Shown here one piece after another: positions 25,470-36,400 of a stretch of DNA of 64,000 nt. This stretch comes from Brachyhypopomus gauderio (taxonomy: Eukaryota; Chordata; Actinopteri; Gymnotiformes; Hypopomidae): NCBI RefSeq assembly GCF_052324685.1, contig NW_027506914.1:124001-188000 (forward strand), in the 5' to 3' direction. The position numbers were made by a program, and so were the translations under genes. A model generated the notes under the pieces. It was not told the origin of the DNA. It searched no databases and was given only the letters and a program-made list of their open reading frames with translations. The first letter of the stretch is position 1. The number at the start of each line of letters is the position of its first letter.

Positions 25470-26040
25470 TAGGTTTTTAAAAAACCTAAAGAAAAAAAGG
25501 AAACAAACATAAAATAATATAAAAATGACTATTAAAATAGACAGAGTAATGTAATAAAGTAAATAAGACGACTTAAAATAATTAGAACAGACATAGAATG
25601 TTAAATAATGTCATAACGTAATAAAATTATTTACCATTAGAGCTTCAATAATGCAGTTTCATTGCATTATTTCGTCATAAAGCGTCTCCATTCATTTAAT
25701 ATGTCCATTTATTTAAATGTTTTAGGATTCAGAAACTACAACGTGCATTTTAAAACTTGTAGTACACGGCAACGTCGGACATTGTGTGTGATAAATGGTG
25801 TAGAAATTATCTGGGGGTTCATGTAACAGAGAGTTCATGTAGCCTATAAAATGAAATGGTATAAAGCGTATGCTGTGTTTTAATATTGTAATGTTTGACA
25901 TGGATTTTGCAATGATTATGTATGGACCCTTCCATAGTTTTAATAAAAGTACATTCAAAAAGCAAAGTCGGACAAAACGTTCTCTGTGCGCGTTTAAGTA
26001 ATTGACGCTTGTGGTTACCAGTAAACGCATGAAACAGCTC
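25470..26040 (-). repeat. Histone spacer copy (inverted)
   Basis: Inverted match to 1868-2250 and 13640-14420, showing that the two H4 genes and their downstream spacers are inverted duplicates. No gene in it. Confidence 0.75.
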
Positions 26041-26059
26041 TTTAAATGAGTATATGGGT

Positions 26060-26075
26060 GGCTCTTAAAAGAGCC
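26060..26075 (-). promoter_or_regulatory. Histone 3' stem-loop (broken H4)
   Basis: GGCTCTTAAAAGAGCC with CAGCTCTTT (complement of AAAGAGCTG) at 26035-26043; identical in arrangement to the intact H4 gene. Confidence 0.93.
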
Positions 26076-26103
26076 GTTGGTTTCGTGTCGAGTTGAGCGT
26101 TTA

Positions 26104-26449
<346 letters not shown>

Positions 26450-26873
26450 TTTTGATCGGGCTTAATATTACCATAAACGAAAAAGCTGTCATGCATGGCA
26501 TATTCATAGAAACACTTCCAAAAAAAGTTCACAACCTGTTTTGGCTAACAATCTGCATAATAAACAATAAAATTTGGAAAACAAGATGCAAAATGATAAT
26601 AAACCAGTGCCATATCTCTGCTGAGACGGTTTTTAAACAGATAAAAATCGAATTGAGGAGACAACGGACGGTCGATAGAAGGACAATTAACACACTGCCA
26701 TGGGACATTTTGGATTATTTTTGATAGTGAGTAATTGAATGTAAAGGAAAAAAAAAAAAAAAAAAAAAAAAAAGGATGTATGTGTGTATTTTGTTTATTG
26801 GTGTATATTCCCACATGTTTTTTTTTTTTTTGAATAGCTGTTGAAAATCAATAATAAAGATTCAGTAAAAAGC
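26450..26873 (+). mobile_element. 5'-truncated LINE copy inside H2A (unit 1)
   Basis: About 420 bp, from the GGGCTTAATATTACC codons near the end of ORF2 through the 3' UTR to the terminus TTCAGTAAAAAGC. The H2A motif GCAAGACCGGTGG is present before it (26437-26449) and after it (26872-26884, its first two bases shared with the LINE end). Four extra bases (TTTG) lie at the 5' join. It is a separate, older insertion at the H2A SGRGK codons. Confidence 0.85.
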
Positions 26874-26914
26874 AAGACCGGTGGTAAGGCTAGGGCCAAG
26901 GCCAAGACCGGTGG
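26874..26914 (+). pseudogene. H2A codons between the two LINE copies (unit 1)
   Basis: Continues H2A ([11 protein letters not shown]), but where the gene should read AAGACTCG it reads AAGACCGGTGG and then enters the LINE 5' end. The repeated AAGACCGGTGG suggests that the full-length copy used the same target motif, joined through microhomology. Confidence 0.7.
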
Positions 26915-26937
26915 ACTGAACTTCTGAACTTGTCAGT

Positions 26938-28203
26938 GTGATGTTGAGGAGCTCCCTGTGGCGTTGTGAAATGGAGCCCAGGGGAGTTTCCCCACCAGTG
27001 GCCGCGAGGCACTGGGTTAGACTCCGCTTTACCGGAGAAGGAGTCACACCGAACCGCTCCGAGGTCGGGGCGAACCTACTACATAGCCAGTGGATTAATG
27101 CAGCTGATATACATTCTTTTATTTTCCTTCAGAATAGAAAAGACTATGAGATCTGCTTCACTAATGAATCAGCTTTACTGAGATTCACAGACATTTTTAA
27201 CAATTCTTCAGGAAATGAGTTTTGGAGATTGTGGGTTATGACAACATCAGCCCCACAGGATGTAAAGTACATTGTAGTAAAATTCTGGACTGGACGCGTC
27301 TCCGATGGGGACATAGAGTGTTACATCACACGCTACTGTGAAATATTACAGCCTGTACACAAACCCGTAGATCAATTCGGTTTATGGTACGGAGTTAGGC
27401 GTTACAAAGTCAAGGTAAAGAAGTCTCCGGATGGAAGCTTGACCACGATTCCCAACTCCATCTCCATAGGCCCATACAACGGCACTATCTCATACCCAGG
27501 ACAAGTGCAGAGATGTTTCGTGTGCATGAGTGCTGACCACCAGGCAAAAGATTGCGACGAAACCAAGTGTTGGAAATGCGGTAATTTTGGCCACAAAGGG
27601 AAAGAGTGTACAAACACCGTGGTGTGCAACCTTTGCCAAACAGCAGGGCATCTTTATTTCCAGTGCCCGATTTCGTATAGCAACAAACTTAAAGCACTCA
27701 GGCCGACCGAGGAGGTGATCAATGAGATCTTGGAGGAAAACCGCACTATCGAGTCTACACAGCAAACAGCGCAGGAGACGGTGGCAGATCCGGACACCGG
27801 AACAGCAGAGACACCGACGGAAGGACAGCTGATGGGCATCGACAGCTCATGGGAGAGTGACAAGCAGCAAACCAGCGCTGATGACTCCTCTACTTCAGCT
27901 ACTACAACGACCTCTACATCTACCAGCTCATCGGATGGTACAGAGGACTCCGTAGGAACCCAGTACACCCCGCTACCAGGGACCATCACCGTGGATAAGG
28001 AGACATCTACATCTCGCTCCGGATCATCCGAGACCGCGCAGAAACTTCAATGTAAACAAGGTGACGCTTTAAATTCTTCCACTGTGATAATAACTGCTGA
28101 AATTGACAATAAGAGCGATAAAAGACGTAAGAGGGAATCCCCCTTGCAATCTATTTCTAAAAAAGCTCGTGAATGTCCTTCTGTTAAAAATAAAAAAAGA
28201 TGA
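26938..28203 (+). CDS. LINE ORF1 protein (copy 1)
   Basis: A 421-residue nucleic-acid-binding protein, expected to coat the LINE RNA. The first 180 residues are a compact domain (perhaps RRM-like; not confirmed). Three CCHC zinc knuckles follow: CFVCMSADHQAKDC (193-206), CWKCGNFGHKGKEC (211-224) and CNLCQTAGHLYFQC (230-243). The tail is rich in Ser, Thr and Glu, then basic (KRRKRES, KNKKR). Such knuckles are usual in ORF1 of the Tx1 clade and unlike the coiled-coil ORF1 of mammalian L1. The stop codon overlaps the ORF2 start as ATGA, suggesting termination-reinitiation. Intact. Confidence 0.88.
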   Translation: MMLRSSLWRCEMEPRGVSPPVAARHWVRLRFTGEGVTPNRSEVGANLLHSQWINAADIHSFIFLQNRKDYEICFTNESALLRFTDIFNNSSGNEFWRLWVMTTSAPQDVKYIVVKFWTGRVSDGDIECYITRYCEILQPVHKPVDQFGLWYGVRRYKVKVKKSPDGSLTTIPNSISIGPYNGTISYPGQVQRCFVCMSADHQAKDCDETKCWKCGNFGHKGKECTNTVVCNLCQTAGHLYFQCPISYSNKLKALRPTEEVINEILEENRTIESTQQTAQETVADPDTGTAETPTEGQLMGIDSSWESDKQQTSADDSSTSATTTTSTSTSSSDGTEDSVGTQYTPLPGTITVDKETSTSRSGSSETAQKLQCKQGDALNSSTVIITAEIDNKSDKRRKRESPLQSISKKARECPSVKNKKR

Positions 28204-31200
28204 CGAACCTTAATGTAACCTCTCTAAATATAAGAGGTATACAATCCGAAAAAAACCGAGTAAAGAAAATAGCTGCTCTTTTGCAGAAGAAAACTGACAT
28301 TTTTTGCCTTCAAGAACTAAGACTGACCTCTGCACAGGATGTGGAAGATGTTAAAAAAATGTGGATTAATGAAAATATCATAATTTCTATTGGTGAAAAC
28401 CGAGCAGATGGAGTTGCTGTACTGTTTAACATTGATGTAGAAATAATTAAGATTCGGTATATTATACCAGGAAGACTGCTGATGGTTGATTGCTATATAA
28501 AAAACCAAAAGATTAGAATAATTAATGTGTACACCCCACCAGATAGAGCAGGAAAAATGAGGATCCTTCACAAGCTGTATGAATTATCTGTTGGATACAG
28601 TACTATATTATGTGGAGATTTTAACACCACCACACACAGAAATGATAAATTTCCACCTAGCAACTCCATTTCTAGAGAGGGTAAACTGCTGAAAAGGGTT
28701 TCAGAAACATGTAAACTCAAAGATTCATTCAGAGAAAAATTCCCGGAAGATTTTGGGTTTACTAGATTTGACAAAAAAATAAAAACTAGAATAGACAGGA
28801 TCTATGTATCTGACAAAATCCATGTCATGATTTATAAAACTGAATACCTGGTCGAGTCGGATCACCTAGGTGTTTCTGTTAAATTAAGCTTTGACAACAG
28901 AGCTCAAATTGGGTATTGGAAATTAAATACAAACTGTTTAAAAAATAAAGAATTAGTTGGTGAATTAACAGACGAAATAAATAGAATTAAGGATCTAAGA
29001 GTTTTAACGAAATCAGACAACCACATGTGGGCTATTTTTAAAAAACAAATAACTGCTTTCTTTAAAAGGAAATGCAAAGATCTTAACATTCAAAAAAATG
29101 AAAAATATTACTCATTGATTTCAAAATACATAGAACTCCAGACTAAACAGATTAGAGACGAAGAAGAAGAGGAGGAATTATACAAAATCAAATCAGAAAT
29201 AACGCAGATAAATGATGATCTTACTTTAAATATTCAAATACAAGCCGGTGTAGATACAATTCACTCAGGAAATTTACAAACCATCATCAAACAGTTACAA
29301 AAACGCAAAGAAAGTAAGTATATAAAAGGCATTAAGGATGATTTAGGTAATGTGATAACTGATGAAAATGATAAACGGAACTTAATAGCTAAGACATGTC
29401 GTGAAGGTTCGACTAGGGTTAACGTCGATGATCATGACATTTTGAAATTTTTAAGCAATTGTAAAATAACACCAAGCATAAACGATGATGGTCTGACAAA
29501 CCCAATCACCATTAAAGAAGTTTTAACTGCTATATCTGAGTTAAACGTAGGGAAAAGCCCTGGCCCAGATGGCCTTCCATCAGAATTTTATAAATTATGC
29601 AGCTCAAACATCGCCGACTTATTGGTTAAAATGTATAACGAAGGTATCAAAACAGGAGAGATGCAAAAAGATTTTTATCATTCTGTTGTCTCCTTGATCT
29701 TTAAGAAGGGAAATGAGAATGATTTGGACAACTGGAGACAAATAAGTGTAATGAATATTGATTATAAGATTTTAGCAAAAATTGTGATGAACAGAATGAC
29801 TAAAACATTACAGAATATAATAGATAGTGAACAAACATGTGCAATTAAAGGAAGATTCATGTGGGATAATCTTGGTATGTTAAGGGAATTGATTACAAAC
29901 AATATTGGAAGAGAGTTTTTTATTGTTGCCTTAGACCAAAAGAAAGCTTTTGATTTTATATCAAGAGAATATCTGTGGTGTGTGTTAAAATATTATGGCT
30001 TTCCTGACAAATTTATTAACATTATTAGATTGCTGTACATGAGATCCAATGTTCAGATTAATGTGAATGGGATTTTAACTGAAGGATTTGAGGTACAGAG
30101 AGGGGTTAAACAGGGCTGCCCTTTAAGCGCAGCTCTGTATGTTATTGCAATCAGTCCTCTTTTAAACATTATTAAAAATGATAATAGGCTCCAAGGCGCC
30201 CGAACTGCCTCTAACCAAATAATAAAGGTCTCTGCCTATGCAGATGACGTGACTATATTCATCAAAAACCAAACAGAATTAGAGGTGATTAAACAGCTTT
30301 TTAAAGAATATGAAAGTGTCTCAGGAGCCAAACTCAATTCAAACAAGACTGAAGTTGTGTGGATGGGTAAAAATCCAGCTCCTCCTTTAGATATGGAGTG
30401 CAAAAAAGAGATTAAAATTTTAGGTATAATATTAACAAACGGAAAGTGTGCTGAAGAAAACTGGAAACAGAAAGAAATTGAAGTCCAGAACGAAATTGAC
30501 TTGTGGAAAGTATCAAATTTTAAAAGTAGAATAAAAATAATTAAAACCTTTGTGCTCTCAAAATTGTTGTTTTTAGCCACTGTCTTTCCACCAGATAAAA
30601 AAACCATTAACAGATTGAACAAAATGTGCGTCAGATTTATCTGGGGCTCAAACAGAGAGGTCACAAAGAGAGAACTATTGTTTAAACCTATTGAGAAAGG
30701 AGGCCTGAACGCAATGGAAATGGGAAACAAATTAACGATAGCCTTTTGTAAAAATGTGGCACAGGCTATAGATAGACGTGCAGATTGGGTAGGTGACAGA
30801 AAAGACTGGACTAAAAAACGAGGGAGAGGGAGACACAAAATACCTGATTTTAAGCTTTTATATGGTGACTTTATATCAAAACACTCTGAAACCAACATAG
30901 ACTGGCTAAATATGACAAACAAAGTAATCTATAACAAAATCATAGCAAAAGAATACGGGGGTAATTTTTGTTTTAAATACCTTACACCTAACGAAATGGA
31001 TGTAGGGATAAAAAACCTCAGATGTAAAGATCTCTCAGAAAATATGAGAGACGTAATGTGGTTGATTGGTGTGGGTAGATTATCAGTCAGGTGCGTTGTG
31101 AAATGGAGTTGCTACGTTACCACCAAACTGTGCCCTATAAATGGATGTAACAACGATGAGACTGTTGAGCACCTTTTGCTATATTGTCCCCGCTCAGCAG

Positions 31201-31490
31201 AGATATGGCAATACATGAAAGAAATCGGGCTTAATATTACCATAAACGAAAAAGCTGTCATGCATGGCATATTCATAGAAACACTTCCAAAAAAAGTTCA
31301 CAACCTGTTTTGGTTAACAATCTGCATAATAAACAATAAAATTTGGAAAACAAGATGCAAAATGATAATAAACCAGTGCCATATCTCTGCTGAGACGGTT
31401 TTTAAACAGATAAAAATCGAATTGAGGAGACAACGGACGGTCGATAGAAGGACAATTAACACACTGCCATGGGACATTTTGGATTTTTGA
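28200..31490 (+). CDS. LINE ORF2: APE endonuclease and reverse transcriptase (copy 1)
   Basis: A 1096-residue open frame. An AP-type endonuclease occupies residues 1-230 (SLNIRGI, QELRL, VYTPPDRAG, LCGDFNTTT, and the catalytic SDHLGV around residues 220-224); it nicks the target. The reverse transcriptase spans about 440-760: GKSPGPDGLPSEFYK, VSLIFKKG, VALDQKKAFDFISREYLW, RGVKQGCPLSAALY and the catalytic YADD (680-683). A C-terminal Cys/His motif, CPINGC...HLLLYC, starts near residue 978. The order and motif wording fit the L1/Tx1 group, whose members include target-specific families. All catalytic residues are present, so the copy looks competent. The ATG is within the ORF1 stop overlap. Confidence 0.9.
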   Translation: MTNLNVTSLNIRGIQSEKNRVKKIAALLQKKTDIFCLQELRLTSAQDVEDVKKMWINENIIISIGENRADGVAVLFNIDVEIIKIRYIIPGRLLMVDCYIKNQKIRIINVYTPPDRAGKMRILHKLYELSVGYSTILCGDFNTTTHRNDKFPPSNSISREGKLLKRVSETCKLKDSFREKFPEDFGFTRFDKKIKTRIDRIYVSDKIHVMIYKTEYLVESDHLGVSVKLSFDNRAQIGYWKLNTNCLKNKELVGELTDEINRIKDLRVLTKSDNHMWAIFKKQITAFFKRKCKDLNIQKNEKYYSLISKYIELQTKQIRDEEEEEELYKIKSEITQINDDLTLNIQIQAGVDTIHSGNLQTIIKQLQKRKESKYIKGIKDDLGNVITDENDKRNLIAKTCREGSTRVNVDDHDILKFLSNCKITPSINDDGLTNPITIKEVLTAISELNVGKSPGPDGLPSEFYKLCSSNIADLLVKMYNEGIKTGEMQKDFYHSVVSLIFKKGNENDLDNWRQISVMNIDYKILAKIVMNRMTKTLQNIIDSEQTCAIKGRFMWDNLGMLRELITNNIGREFFIVALDQKKAFDFISREYLWCVLKYYGFPDKFINIIRLLYMRSNVQINVNGILTEGFEVQRGVKQGCPLSAALYVIAISPLLNIIKNDNRLQGARTASNQIIKVSAYADDVTIFIKNQTELEVIKQLFKEYESVSGAKLNSNKTEVVWMGKNPAPPLDMECKKEIKILGIILTNGKCAEENWKQKEIEVQNEIDLWKVSNFKSRIKIIKTFVLSKLLFLATVFPPDKKTINRLNKMCVRFIWGSNREVTKRELLFKPIEKGGLNAMEMGNKLTIAFCKNVAQAIDRRADWVGDRKDWTKKRGRGRHKIPDFKLLYGDFISKHSETNIDWLNMTNKVIYNKIIAKEYGGNFCFKYLTPNEMDVGIKNLRCKDLSENMRDVMWLIGVGRLSVRCVVKWSCYVTTKLCPINGCNNDETVEHLLLYCPRSAEIWQYMKEIGLNITINEKAVMHGIFIETLPKKVHNLFWLTICIINNKIWKTRCKMIINQCHISAETVFKQIKIELRRQRTVDRRTINTLPWDILDF

Positions 31491-31619
31491 TATTGAGTAA
31501 TTGAATGTAAAGGAAAAAAAAAAGGATGTATGTGTGTATTTTGTTTATTGGTGTATATTCCCACATGTTCTTTTTTTGAATAGCTGTTGAAAATCAATAA
31601 TAAAGATTCAGTAAAAAGC

Positions 31620-31696
31620 GAAAGGGTGGTAAGGGTTTTCGTCTTTGCTTACAGCGCTGTGGTTGACATTATGAGTGGCAGAGGCAAGACCGGTGG
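31620..31696 (+). pseudogene. H4 target duplication and H2A leader at the start of unit 2
   Basis: 31620-31634 repeats GAAAGGGTGGTAAGG of H4; 31635-31696 repeats the H2A 5' UTR and first codons (ATG at 31671). Directly joined to the 3' terminus of LINE copy 1. Confidence 0.85.
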
Positions 31697-32120
31697 TTTT
31701 GATCGGGCTTAATATTACCATAAACGAAAAAGCTGTCATGCATGGCATATTCATAGAAACACTTCCAAAAAAAGTTCACAACCTGTTTTGGCTAACAATC
31801 TGCATAATAAACAATAAAATTTGGAAAACAAGATGCAAAATGATAATAAACCAGTGCCATATCTCTGCTGAGACGGTTTTTAAACAGATAAAAATCGAAT
31901 TGAGGAGACAACGGACGGTCGATAGAAGGACAATTAACACACTGCCATGGGACATTTTGGATTATTTTTGATAGTGAGTAATTGAATGTAAAGGAAAAAA
32001 AAAAAAAAAAAAAAAAAAAAGGATGTATGTGTGTATTTTGTTTATTGGTGTATATTCCCACATGTTTTTTTTTTTTTTGAATAGCTGTTGAAAATCAATA
32101 ATAAAGATTCAGTAAAAAGC
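31697..32120 (+). mobile_element. 5'-truncated LINE copy inside H2A (unit 2)
   Basis: Same as 26450-26873, including the 26-base A-run, so both units derive from one H2A-LINE source transcript or from a duplication. Confidence 0.85.
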
Positions 32121-32161
32121 AAGACCGGTGGTAAGGCTAGGGCCAAGGCCAAGACCGGTGG
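32121..32161 (+). pseudogene. H2A codons between LINE copies (unit 2)
   Basis: Identical to 26874-26914. Confidence 0.7.
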
Positions 32162-32184
32162 ACTGAACTTCTGAACTTGTCAGT

Positions 32185-33450
32185 GTGATGTTGAGGAGCT
32201 CCCTGTGGCGTTGTGAAATGGAGCCCAGGGGAGTTTCCCCACCAGTGGCCGCGAGGCACTGGGTTAGACTCCGCTTTACCGGAGAAGGAGTCACACCGAA
32301 CCGCTCCGAGGTCGGGGCGAACCTACTACATAGCCAGTGGATTAATGCAGCTGATATACATTCTTTTATTTTCCTTCAGAATAGAAAAGACTATGAGATC
32401 TGCTTCACTAATGAATCAGCTTTACTGAGATTCACAGACATTTTTAACAATTCTTCAGGAAATGAGTTTTGGAGATTGTGGGTTATGACAACATCAGCCC
32501 CACAGGATGTAAAGTACATTGTAGTAAAATTCTGGACTGGACGCGTCTCCGATGGGGACATAGAGTGTTACATCACACGCTACTGTGAAATATTACAGCC
32601 TGTACACAAACCCGTAGATCAATTCGGTTTATGGTACGGAGTTAGGCGTTACAAAGTCAAGGTAAAGAAGTCTCCGGATGGAAGCTTGACCACGATTCCC
32701 AACTCCATCTCCATAGGCCCATACAACGGCACTATCTCATACCCAGGACAAGTGCAGAGATGTTTCGTGTGCATGAGTGCTGACCACCAGGCAAAAGATT
32801 GCGACGAAACCAAGTGTTGGAAATGCGGTAATTTTGGCCACAAAGGGAAAGAGTGTACAAACACCGTGGTGTGCAACCTTTGCCAAACAGCAGGGCATCT
32901 TTATTTCCAGTGCCCGATTTCGTATAGCAACAAACTTAAAGCACTCAGGCCGACCGAGGAGGTGATCAATGAGATCTTGGAGGAAAACCGCACTATCGAG
33001 TCTACACAGCAAACAGCGCAGGAGACGGTGGCAGATCCGGACACCGGAACAGCAGAGACACCGACGGAAGGACAGCTGATGGGCATCGACAGCTCATGGG
33101 AGAGTGACAAGCAGCAAACCAGCGCTGATGACTCCTCTACTTCAGCTACTACAACGACCTCTACATCTACCAGCTCATCGGATGGTACAGAGGACTCCGT
33201 AGGAACCCAGTACACCCCGCTACCAGGGACCATCACCGTGGATAAGGAGACATCTACATCTCGCTCCGGATCATCCGAGACCGCGCAGAAACTTCAATGT
33301 AAACAAGGTGACGCTTTAAATTCTTCCACTGTGATAATAACTGCTGAAATTGACAATAAGAGCGATAAAAGACGTAAGAGGGAATCCCCCTTGCAATCTA
33401 TTTCTAAAAAAGCTCGTGAATGTCCTTCTGTTAAAAATAAAAAAAGATGA
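32185..33450 (+). CDS. LINE ORF1 protein (copy 2)
   Basis: 421 residues, the same protein as copy 1 with three CCHC knuckles at residues 193-243. It again overlaps ORF2 by ATGA. Intact. Confidence 0.88.
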   Translation: MMLRSSLWRCEMEPRGVSPPVAARHWVRLRFTGEGVTPNRSEVGANLLHSQWINAADIHSFIFLQNRKDYEICFTNESALLRFTDIFNNSSGNEFWRLWVMTTSAPQDVKYIVVKFWTGRVSDGDIECYITRYCEILQPVHKPVDQFGLWYGVRRYKVKVKKSPDGSLTTIPNSISIGPYNGTISYPGQVQRCFVCMSADHQAKDCDETKCWKCGNFGHKGKECTNTVVCNLCQTAGHLYFQCPISYSNKLKALRPTEEVINEILEENRTIESTQQTAQETVADPDTGTAETPTEGQLMGIDSSWESDKQQTSADDSSTSATTTTSTSTSSSDGTEDSVGTQYTPLPGTITVDKETSTSRSGSSETAQKLQCKQGDALNSSTVIITAEIDNKSDKRRKRESPLQSISKKARECPSVKNKKR

Positions 33451-36400
33451 CGAACCTTAATGTAACCTCTCTAAATATAAGAGGTATACAATCCGAAAAA
33501 AACCGAGTAAAGAAAATAGCTGCTCTTTTGCAGAAGAAAACTGACATTTTTTGCCTTCAAGAACTAAGACTGACCTCTGCACAGGATGTGGAAGATGTTA
33601 AAAAAATGTGGATTAATGAAAATATCATAATTTCTATTGGTGAAAACCGAGCAGATGGAGTTGCTGTACTGTTTAACATTGATGTAGAAATAATTAAGAT
33701 TCGGTATATTATACCAGGAAGACTGCTGATGGTTGATTGCTATATAAAAAACCAAAAGATTAGAATAATTAATGTGTACACCCCACCAGATAGAGCAGGA
33801 AAAATGAGGATCCTTCACAAGCTGTATGAATTATCTGTTGGATACAGTACTATATTATGTGGAGATTTTAACACCACCACACACAGAAATGATAAATTTC
33901 CACCTAGCAACTCCATTTCTAGAGAGGGTAAACTGCTGAAAAGGGTTTCAGAAACATGTAAACTCAAAGATTCATTCAGAGAAAAATTCCCGGAAGATTT
34001 TGGGTTTACTAGATTTGACAAAAAAATAAAAACTAGAATAGACAGGATCTATGTATCTGACAAAATCCATGTCATGATTTATAAAACTGAATACCTGGTC
34101 GAGTCGGATCACCTAGGTGTTTCTGTTAAATTAAGCTTTGACAACAGAGCTCAAATTGGGTATTGGAAATTAAATACAAACTGTTTAAAAAATAAAGAAT
34201 TAGTTGGTGAATTAACAGACGAAATAAATAGAATTAAGGATCTAAGAGTTTTAACGAAATCAGACAACCACATGTGGGCTATTTTTAAAAAACAAATAAC
34301 TGCTTTCTTTAAAAGGAAATGCAAAGATCTTAACATTCAAAAAAATGAAAAATATTACTCATTGATTTCAAAATACATAGAACTCCAGACTAAACAGATT
34401 AGAGACGAAGAAGAAGAGGAGGAATTATACAAAATCAAATCAGAAATAACGCAGATAAATGATGATCTTACTTTAAATATTCAAATACAAGCCGGTGTAG
34501 ATACAATTCACTCAGGAAATTTACAAACCATCATCAAACAGTTACAAAAACGCAAAGAAAGTAAGTATATAAAAGGCATTAAGGATGATTTAGGTAATGT
34601 GATAACTGATGAAAATGATAAACGGAACTTAATAGCTAAGACATGTCGTGAAGGTTCGACTAGGGTTAACGTCGATGATCATGACATTTTGAAATTTTTA
34701 AGCAATTGTAAAATAACACCAAGCATAAACGATGATGGTCTGACAAACCCAATCACCATTAAAGAAGTTTTAACTGCTATATCTGAGTTAAACGTAGGGA
34801 AAAGCCCTGGCCCAGATGGCCTTCCATCAGAATTTTATAAATTATGCAGCTCAAACATCGCCGACTTATTGGTTAAAATGTATAACGAAGGTATCAAAAC
34901 AGGAGAGATGCAAAAAGATTTTTATCATTCTGTTGTCTCCTTGATCTTTAAGAAGGGAAATGAGAATGATTTGGACAACTGGAGACAAATAAGTGTAATG
35001 AATATTGATTATAAGATTTTAGCAAAAATTGTGATGAACAGAATGACTAAAACATTACAGAATATAATAGATAGTGAACAAACATGTGCAATTAAAGGAA
35101 GATTCATGTGGGATAATCTTGGTATGTTAAGGGAATTGATTACAAACAATATTGGAAGAGAGTTTTTTATTGTTGCCTTAGACCAAAAGAAAGCTTTTGA
35201 TTTTATATCAAGAGAATATCTGTGGTGTGTGTTAAAATATTATGGCTTTCCTGACAAATTTATTAACATTATTAGATTGCTGTACATGAGATCCAATGTT
35301 CAGATTAATGTGAATGGGATTTTAACTGAAGGATTTGAGGTACAGAGAGGGGTTAAACAGGGCTGCCCTTTAAGCGCAGCTCTGTATGTTATTGCAATCA
35401 GTCCTCTTTTAAACATTATTAAAAATGATAATAGGCTCCAAGGCGCCCGAACTGCCTCTAACCAAATAATAAAGGTCTCTGCCTATGCAGATGACGTGAC
35501 TATATTCATCAAAAACCAAACAGAATTAGAGGTGATTAAACAGCTTTTTAAAGAATATGAAAGTGTCTCAGGAGCCAAACTCAATTCAAACAAGACTGAA
35601 GTTGTGTGGATGGGTAAAAATCCAGCTCCTCCTTTAGATATGGAGTGCAAAAAAGAGATTAAAATTTTAGGTATAATATTAACAAACGGAAAGTGTGCTG
35701 AAGAAAACTGGAAACAGAAAGAAATTGAAGTCCAGAACGAAATTGACTTGTGGAAAGTATCAAATTTTAAAAGTAGAATAAAAATAATTAAAACCTTTGT
35801 GCTCTCAAAATTGTTGTTTTTAGCCACTGTCTTTCCACCAGATAAAAAAACCATTAACAGATTGAACAAAATGTGCGTCAGATTTATCTGGGGCTCAAAC
35901 AGAGAGGTCACAAAGAGAGAACTATTGTTTAAACCTATTGAGAAAGGAGGCCTGAACGCAATGGAAATGGGAAACAAATTAACGATAGCCTTTTGTAAAA
36001 ATGTGGCACAGGCTATAGATAGACGCGCAGATTGGGTAGGTGACAGAAAAGACTGGACTAAAAAACGAGGGAGAGGGAGACACAAAATACCTGATTTTAA
36101 GCTTTTATATGGTGACTTTATATCAAAACACTCTGAAACTAACATAGACTGGCTAAATATGACAAACAAAGTAATCTATAACAAAATCATAGCAAAAGAA
36201 TACGGGGGTAATTTTTGTTTTAAATACCTTACACCTAACGAAATGGATGTAGGGATAAAAAACCTCAGATGTAAAGATCTCTCAGAAAATATGAGAGACG
36301 TAATGTGGTTGATTGGTGTGGGTAGATTATCAGTCAGGTGCGTTGTGAAATGGAGTTGCTACGTTACCACCAAACTGTGCCCTATAAATGGATGTAACAA

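Larger units (their letters stand above)
26915..31619 (+). mobile_element. Full-length Tx1-like LINE, copy 1
   Basis: About 4.7 kb: a 23-base 5' UTR, ORF1, ORF2 overlapping by ATGA, and a short 3' UTR with an A-run, AATAAA near 31599 and the terminus CAGTAAAAAGC, not a poly(A) tail. Both ORFs are open. The very short 5' UTR leaves no room for an internal promoter. The 3' end abuts GAAAGGGTGGTAAGG of H4. Confidence 0.88.

Noticed and set aside
30236-30922. 228-codon frame antisense to LINE reverse transcriptase, repeated at 35483-36169
   Set aside because: Opposite strand of conserved RT codons, duplicated with the LINE; no independent support.
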